NCBI GenBank assembly: GCA_029933995.1 | Contig: JAOZNB010000069.1 | Location: forward strand, 1 to 6,754 | DNA: 6,754 nucleotides | Direction of reading: 5' to 3' | DNA from: Candidatus Moraniibacteriota bacterium | GTDB taxonomy: Bacteria > Patescibacteriota > Minisyncoccia > Moranbacterales > GCA-2747515 | Shown here: positions 4,464 through 6,754 of the stretch, one piece after another | How positions within the stretch are numbered: position 1 is the stretch's first letter | Layout: each line of letters starts with the position of its first letter | Translations under genes and position numbers: made by a program | Notes under the pieces: model-generated | Told to the model about the DNA's origin: nothing | What the model saw: the letters and a program-made list of their open reading frames with translations, nothing else | The model's database searches: none

Positions 4464-6422
4464 ATGAGTAAAATATTAGGAATCGACCTAGGAACAACAA
4501 ACTCTGCGATGGCAATCATCGAAGGAGGAAAGCCAGAAATTATCGAGAATAAGGAGGGGAACCGCACAACTCCATCAATGGTAGCGGTAAATAAAGGTGG
4601 TGAGAGACTTGTAGGACTTTTGGCAAAGCGTCAAGCAGTTACAAATCCAGAAAATACACTTTTTAGTATTAAGCGTTTTATCGGACGTAAGTTTGATGAT
4701 AAAGAAGTACAAGAAGATATTAAACTTTCACCTTATACTGTAACAAAAGCTAATAATGGAAGTATTAAAGTAAAAATGGGTGACAAAGAACATACACCAG
4801 AAGAAGTAAGTGCGATGATTTTGAGCAAACTTAAAGCGGATGCAGAAGAAAAGATTGGTGAAAAAATTGAGGAAGCTGTAATCACTGTTCCTGCGTATTT
4901 TGATGATGCACAACGTAAGGCAACAAAAGATGCTGGTGAAATTGCAGGATTGAAAGTCCGTCGTGTAATCAATGAACCAACAGCTGCAGCACTTGCGTAT
5001 GGTTTTAATAAGAAAAATGATGAGCAGATCGCAGTATACGACCTTGGAGGTGGAACATTTGATGTTTCAATCTTGGAAGTAAGTGATGACACAATTGAAG
5101 TAAAAGCAACTCACGGTGATACTCACCTTGGTGGTGATGACTTTGATCAAGTTTTGATCAAGTGGATATTAGATGAATTTAAAAAAGCAGAAGGAATTGA
5201 TATTTCAAAAGACAATCTTGCACTACAACGTGTAAAAGAAGCTGCAGAAAAAGCAAAAATCGAATTATCAACAGCAGATCAAAGTGAAATCAATCAACCG
5301 TTTATTACAACAAGTGATGAAGGTCCAAAGCATCTTGTGATGACATTGACACGTGCAAAGCTTGAGGAGCTTGTACATGATTTAGTAAAGAAGACTTTAA
5401 TACCTACAGAAGAAGCTTTGAAGGATTCTGGTTTTTCTAAAGATGATATTGATGAGGTAATTCTTGTTGGTGGTATGACACGTATGCCAATTATCCAAAA
5501 AATCGTAGAAGAATTCTTTGGTAAGAAACCAAATATGACAGTAAACCCTGATGAGGTAGTAGCAATGGGGGCTGCAATTCAAGGTGGTGTGTTCCAAGGA
5601 GATGTAAAAGATGTACTTCTATTGGATGTGACACCTCTTACACTTGGAATTGAAACAATGGGTGGTGTGCGTACTCCGCTTATTGAGAAGAATATGACAA
5701 TTCCTGCAAATAAAACACAGATATTTTCTACAGCAATGGACAATCAACCAAGCGTAGAAATTCATGTATTGCAAGGTGAGCGTGAAATGGCAGTTGATAA
5801 TAAAACTCTTGGACGTTTTATCCTAGACAGTATTCCACCAGCACCTCGTGGTGTACCACAAGTTGAAGTATCATTTGATATTGATGCAAATGGAATCTTG
5901 AATGTTAAAGCAGTGGACAAAGCTTCTGGAAAAGAACAATCAATCAAGATTGAAGGTTCATCTGGCTTGTCTGATGAAGAAGTTGACAAGATGAAAAAAG
6001 ATGCAGAAGCTCACGCTGAAGAGGATAAGAAAAAGAAAGAAGAAGTGGAAATAAGGAACGCTGCAGAGACACTTGTATTTACAACCGAAAAAGCAATTAA
6101 AGATGCAGGTGATAAATTAACAGATGAAGAGAAAAAGCCAGTTGAAGAAAAGGTTGAAGCATTGAAAGAAATTCTGAAAGATGAAAAAGCGGATAGTGAA
6201 AAGATCAAAACATCAACAGAAGAACTTTCAACAGCAGCTCAAGCAATCGGTGAAAAACTCTATAAAGCAGCTCAAGAAGCTGGGGCGAAAGAAGGTGGTT
6301 GTGCAGACGGAACATGTGAAGACGGTCCGAAAGAAGCTGAAGTAGAAGAGTCTGATGACAAATCTGCTGATGTTGATGAGGACAAAAAGGAAGATGACAA
6401 AAAAGATGAGGAGAAAAAATAG
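4464..6422 (+). CDS. dnaK: Molecular chaperone DnaK (Hsp70)
   Basis: ATP-driven cytoplasmic Hsp70 chaperone that binds exposed hydrophobic segments; its cycle depends on DnaJ and on GrpE, encoded just upstream. All three Hsp70 signatures are present: IDLGTTNS (7-14), [14 protein letters not shown] (191-204) and [13 protein letters not shown] (332-344). The interdomain linker is DVLLLDVTP (383-391), followed by the beta substrate-binding domain with GERE and a helical lid from about 500. The nucleotide-binding domain contains the insert after [10 protein letters not shown] that is typical of Gram-negative-type DnaKs and absent from Firmicutes. At 652 residues it is slightly longer than the usual roughly 610-640. 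The C-terminal tail is unusual: it lacks the common DAEFEEV-like end, carries Cys613-x4-Cys618 (GGCADGTC) and finishes in a run of Asp, Glu and Lys. The ATG follows an A-rich tract without Shine-Dalgarno. No dnaJ follows. Confidence 0.98.
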   Translation: MSKILGIDLGTTNSAMAIIEGGKPEIIENKEGNRTTPSMVAVNKGGERLVGLLAKRQAVTNPENTLFSIKRFIGRKFDDKEVQEDIKLSPYTVTKANNGSIKVKMGDKEHTPEEVSAMILSKLKADAEEKIGEKIEEAVITVPAYFDDAQRKATKDAGEIAGLKVRRVINEPTAAALAYGFNKKNDEQIAVYDLGGGTFDVSILEVSDDTIEVKATHGDTHLGGDDFDQVLIKWILDEFKKAEGIDISKDNLALQRVKEAAEKAKIELSTADQSEINQPFITTSDEGPKHLVMTLTRAKLEELVHDLVKKTLIPTEEALKDSGFSKDDIDEVILVGGMTRMPIIQKIVEEFFGKKPNMTVNPDEVVAMGAAIQGGVFQGDVKDVLLLDVTPLTLGIETMGGVRTPLIEKNMTIPANKTQIFSTAMDNQPSVEIHVLQGEREMAVDNKTLGRFILDSIPPAPRGVPQVEVSFDIDANGILNVKAVDKASGKEQSIKIEGSSGLSDEEVDKMKKDAEAHAEEDKKKKEEVEIRNAAETLVFTTEKAIKDAGDKLTDEEKKPVEEKVEALKEILKDEKADSEKIKTSTEELSTAAQAIGEKLYKAAQEAGAKEGGCADGTCEDGPKEAEVEESDDKSADVDEDKKEDDKKDEEKK

Positions 6423-6478
6423 AAGGTCTTTTTGTTAAAGCTATGACGGAGAACGTAAAAAGTGAGTTGTAAAATGAT

Positions 6479-6508
6479 AAAAGCCGAAGAAATTTTTCTT
6501 CGGCTTTT
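6479..6508. terminator. Terminator after dnaK, probably bidirectional
   Basis: AAAAGCCGAAGAA (6479-6491) pairs perfectly over 13 bp with TTCTTCGGCTTTT (6496-6508) around an ATTT loop. The stem ends in four T's on the plus strand and four T's on the minus strand, so it could also serve the minus-strand gene that ends at 6527. It closes the heat-shock cluster 56 bp after the dnaK stop. Confidence 0.92.
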
Positions 6509-6526
6509 GTGTAATATGGAGAATAA

Positions 6527-6674
6527 TTATGATAATCCTCCGCCATATTTTTGGTAAATGTTAGAATACTCAGTAGGTAATTGTTCTATTACACCGTAAC
6601 CTTTCATTTGCAACAAGCGTATCACTGTTAATTTGGAGTAACAGTTTGGAAGTGTTAATGTAATGGTTTGAGTT
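6527..6674 (-). pseudogene. 3' remnant of an unrecognised minus-strand gene, cut by a putative IS
   Basis: On the minus strand an open frame of about 48 codons reads TQTITLTLPNCYSKL at its upstream end and finishes IYQKYGGGLS before TAA (6527-6529). There is no plausible start with a ribosome binding site; the only internal ATG is midway (LLQMKGYG). Upstream, the frame enters the IS-like palindrome and meets TGA (6700-6698). The stop just before the shared terminator and the protein-like composition suggest the true C-terminus of a longer gene that has lost its 5' part. The family is not recognised. It could instead be chance coding. Confidence 0.45.
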
Positions 6675-6754
6675 GGGACCGTCCCAAAAAGTGTGTCTCA
6701 GGATTTTTTAGTATTAAGATTTTTCAATGATTTTTTCAAAGTATTTGTAGTTTG
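6673..6754 (-). mobile_element. Putative insertion-sequence end (runs off right edge)
   Basis: From 6673 the sequence changes to a 15-bp odd-centred palindrome TTGGGACCGTCCCAA (6673-6687), followed by AAAGTGTGTCTCAGG. This has the look of an IS terminal inverted repeat (a GGGAC...GTCCC end next to a GTGTGTCTCA block). Two minus-strand frames enter from the right edge and stop shortly inside it: one ends YKYFEKIIEKS with TAA at 6716-6714, the other ends LKNLNTKKS with TGA at 6700-6698. Either could be the C-terminus of a transposase. The partner repeat, target duplication and transposase body are outside the window, so the family cannot be assigned. Confidence 0.45.

Noticed and set aside
4733..5092. 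119-codon minus-strand frame opposite dnaK
   Set aside because: It lies wholly within the conserved ATPase domain of dnaK, has low-complexity Ser/Ala/Thr composition and no ribosome binding site; it is a shadow of the real gene.
6443..6472. Nine-codon ORF (MTENVKSEL) between dnaK and its terminator
   Set aside because: No Shine-Dalgarno and too short to distinguish from chance.
6205..6546. 113-codon minus-strand frame at the 3' end of dnaK
   Set aside because: Most of it is the complement of the dnaK tail and of the terminator, giving Leu/His/Cys-rich nonsense; the better minus-strand reading there is the remnant ending at 6527 in another frame.

Overview
The window is AT-rich bacterial chromosome. 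A canonical DnaK with the insert seen in Gram-negative-type DnaKs, CIRCE/HrcA control of a short chaperone cluster, a size-reduced HrcA, promoters sitting almost on top of start codons and several genes without Shine-Dalgarno sequences together suggest a small-genome lineage such as the Candidate Phyla Radiation (Patescibacteria). That placement is inference; no rRNA or other phylogenetic marker beyond DnaK is present. TGA appears to act as a stop (it ends yidD), so there is no sign of the UGA-glycine code of Gracilibacteria/Absconditabacteria.

Layout. The left third (1-1262) is on the minus strand: a CorA-superfamily membrane transporter followed by the 5' end of cysS, which runs off the left edge. 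A divergent intergenic region (1263-1421) with two sigma70-like promoters leads into a plus-strand group: yidD, then two small unrecognised genes with good Shine-Dalgarno sites (1795-2085 and 2130-2465), closed by a strong intrinsic terminator at 2486-2526.

The right half is a heat-shock cluster: a CIRCE operator overlapping a near-consensus promoter, hrcA (repressor), a 298-codon gene encoding a Nudix hydrolase domain fused in frame to GrpE, and dnaK. Each gap inside the cluster (hrcA/nudix-grpE and nudix-grpE/dnaK) holds a different imperfect palindrome. A perfect terminator hairpin follows dnaK and no dnaJ is present. HrcA would repress its own promoter through CIRCE; GrpE is the nucleotide-exchange factor for DnaK. 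The Nudix half is the unexpected part: it links a nucleotide-pyrophosphate hydrolase to the DnaK exchange factor, and the join lies at a run of seven A's containing a potential grpE start codon.

The 332 bases after dnaK hold the terminator, the 3' remnant of an unrecognised minus-strand gene, and from about 6673 a sequence resembling the end of an insertion sequence that cuts this gene and continues past the right edge.

Most notable: the Nudix-GrpE fusion, the CorA homologue with SLN in place of the GMN signature, the apparently leaderless hrcA and yidD transcripts, the compact HrcA, and the palindromes within the chaperone cluster.
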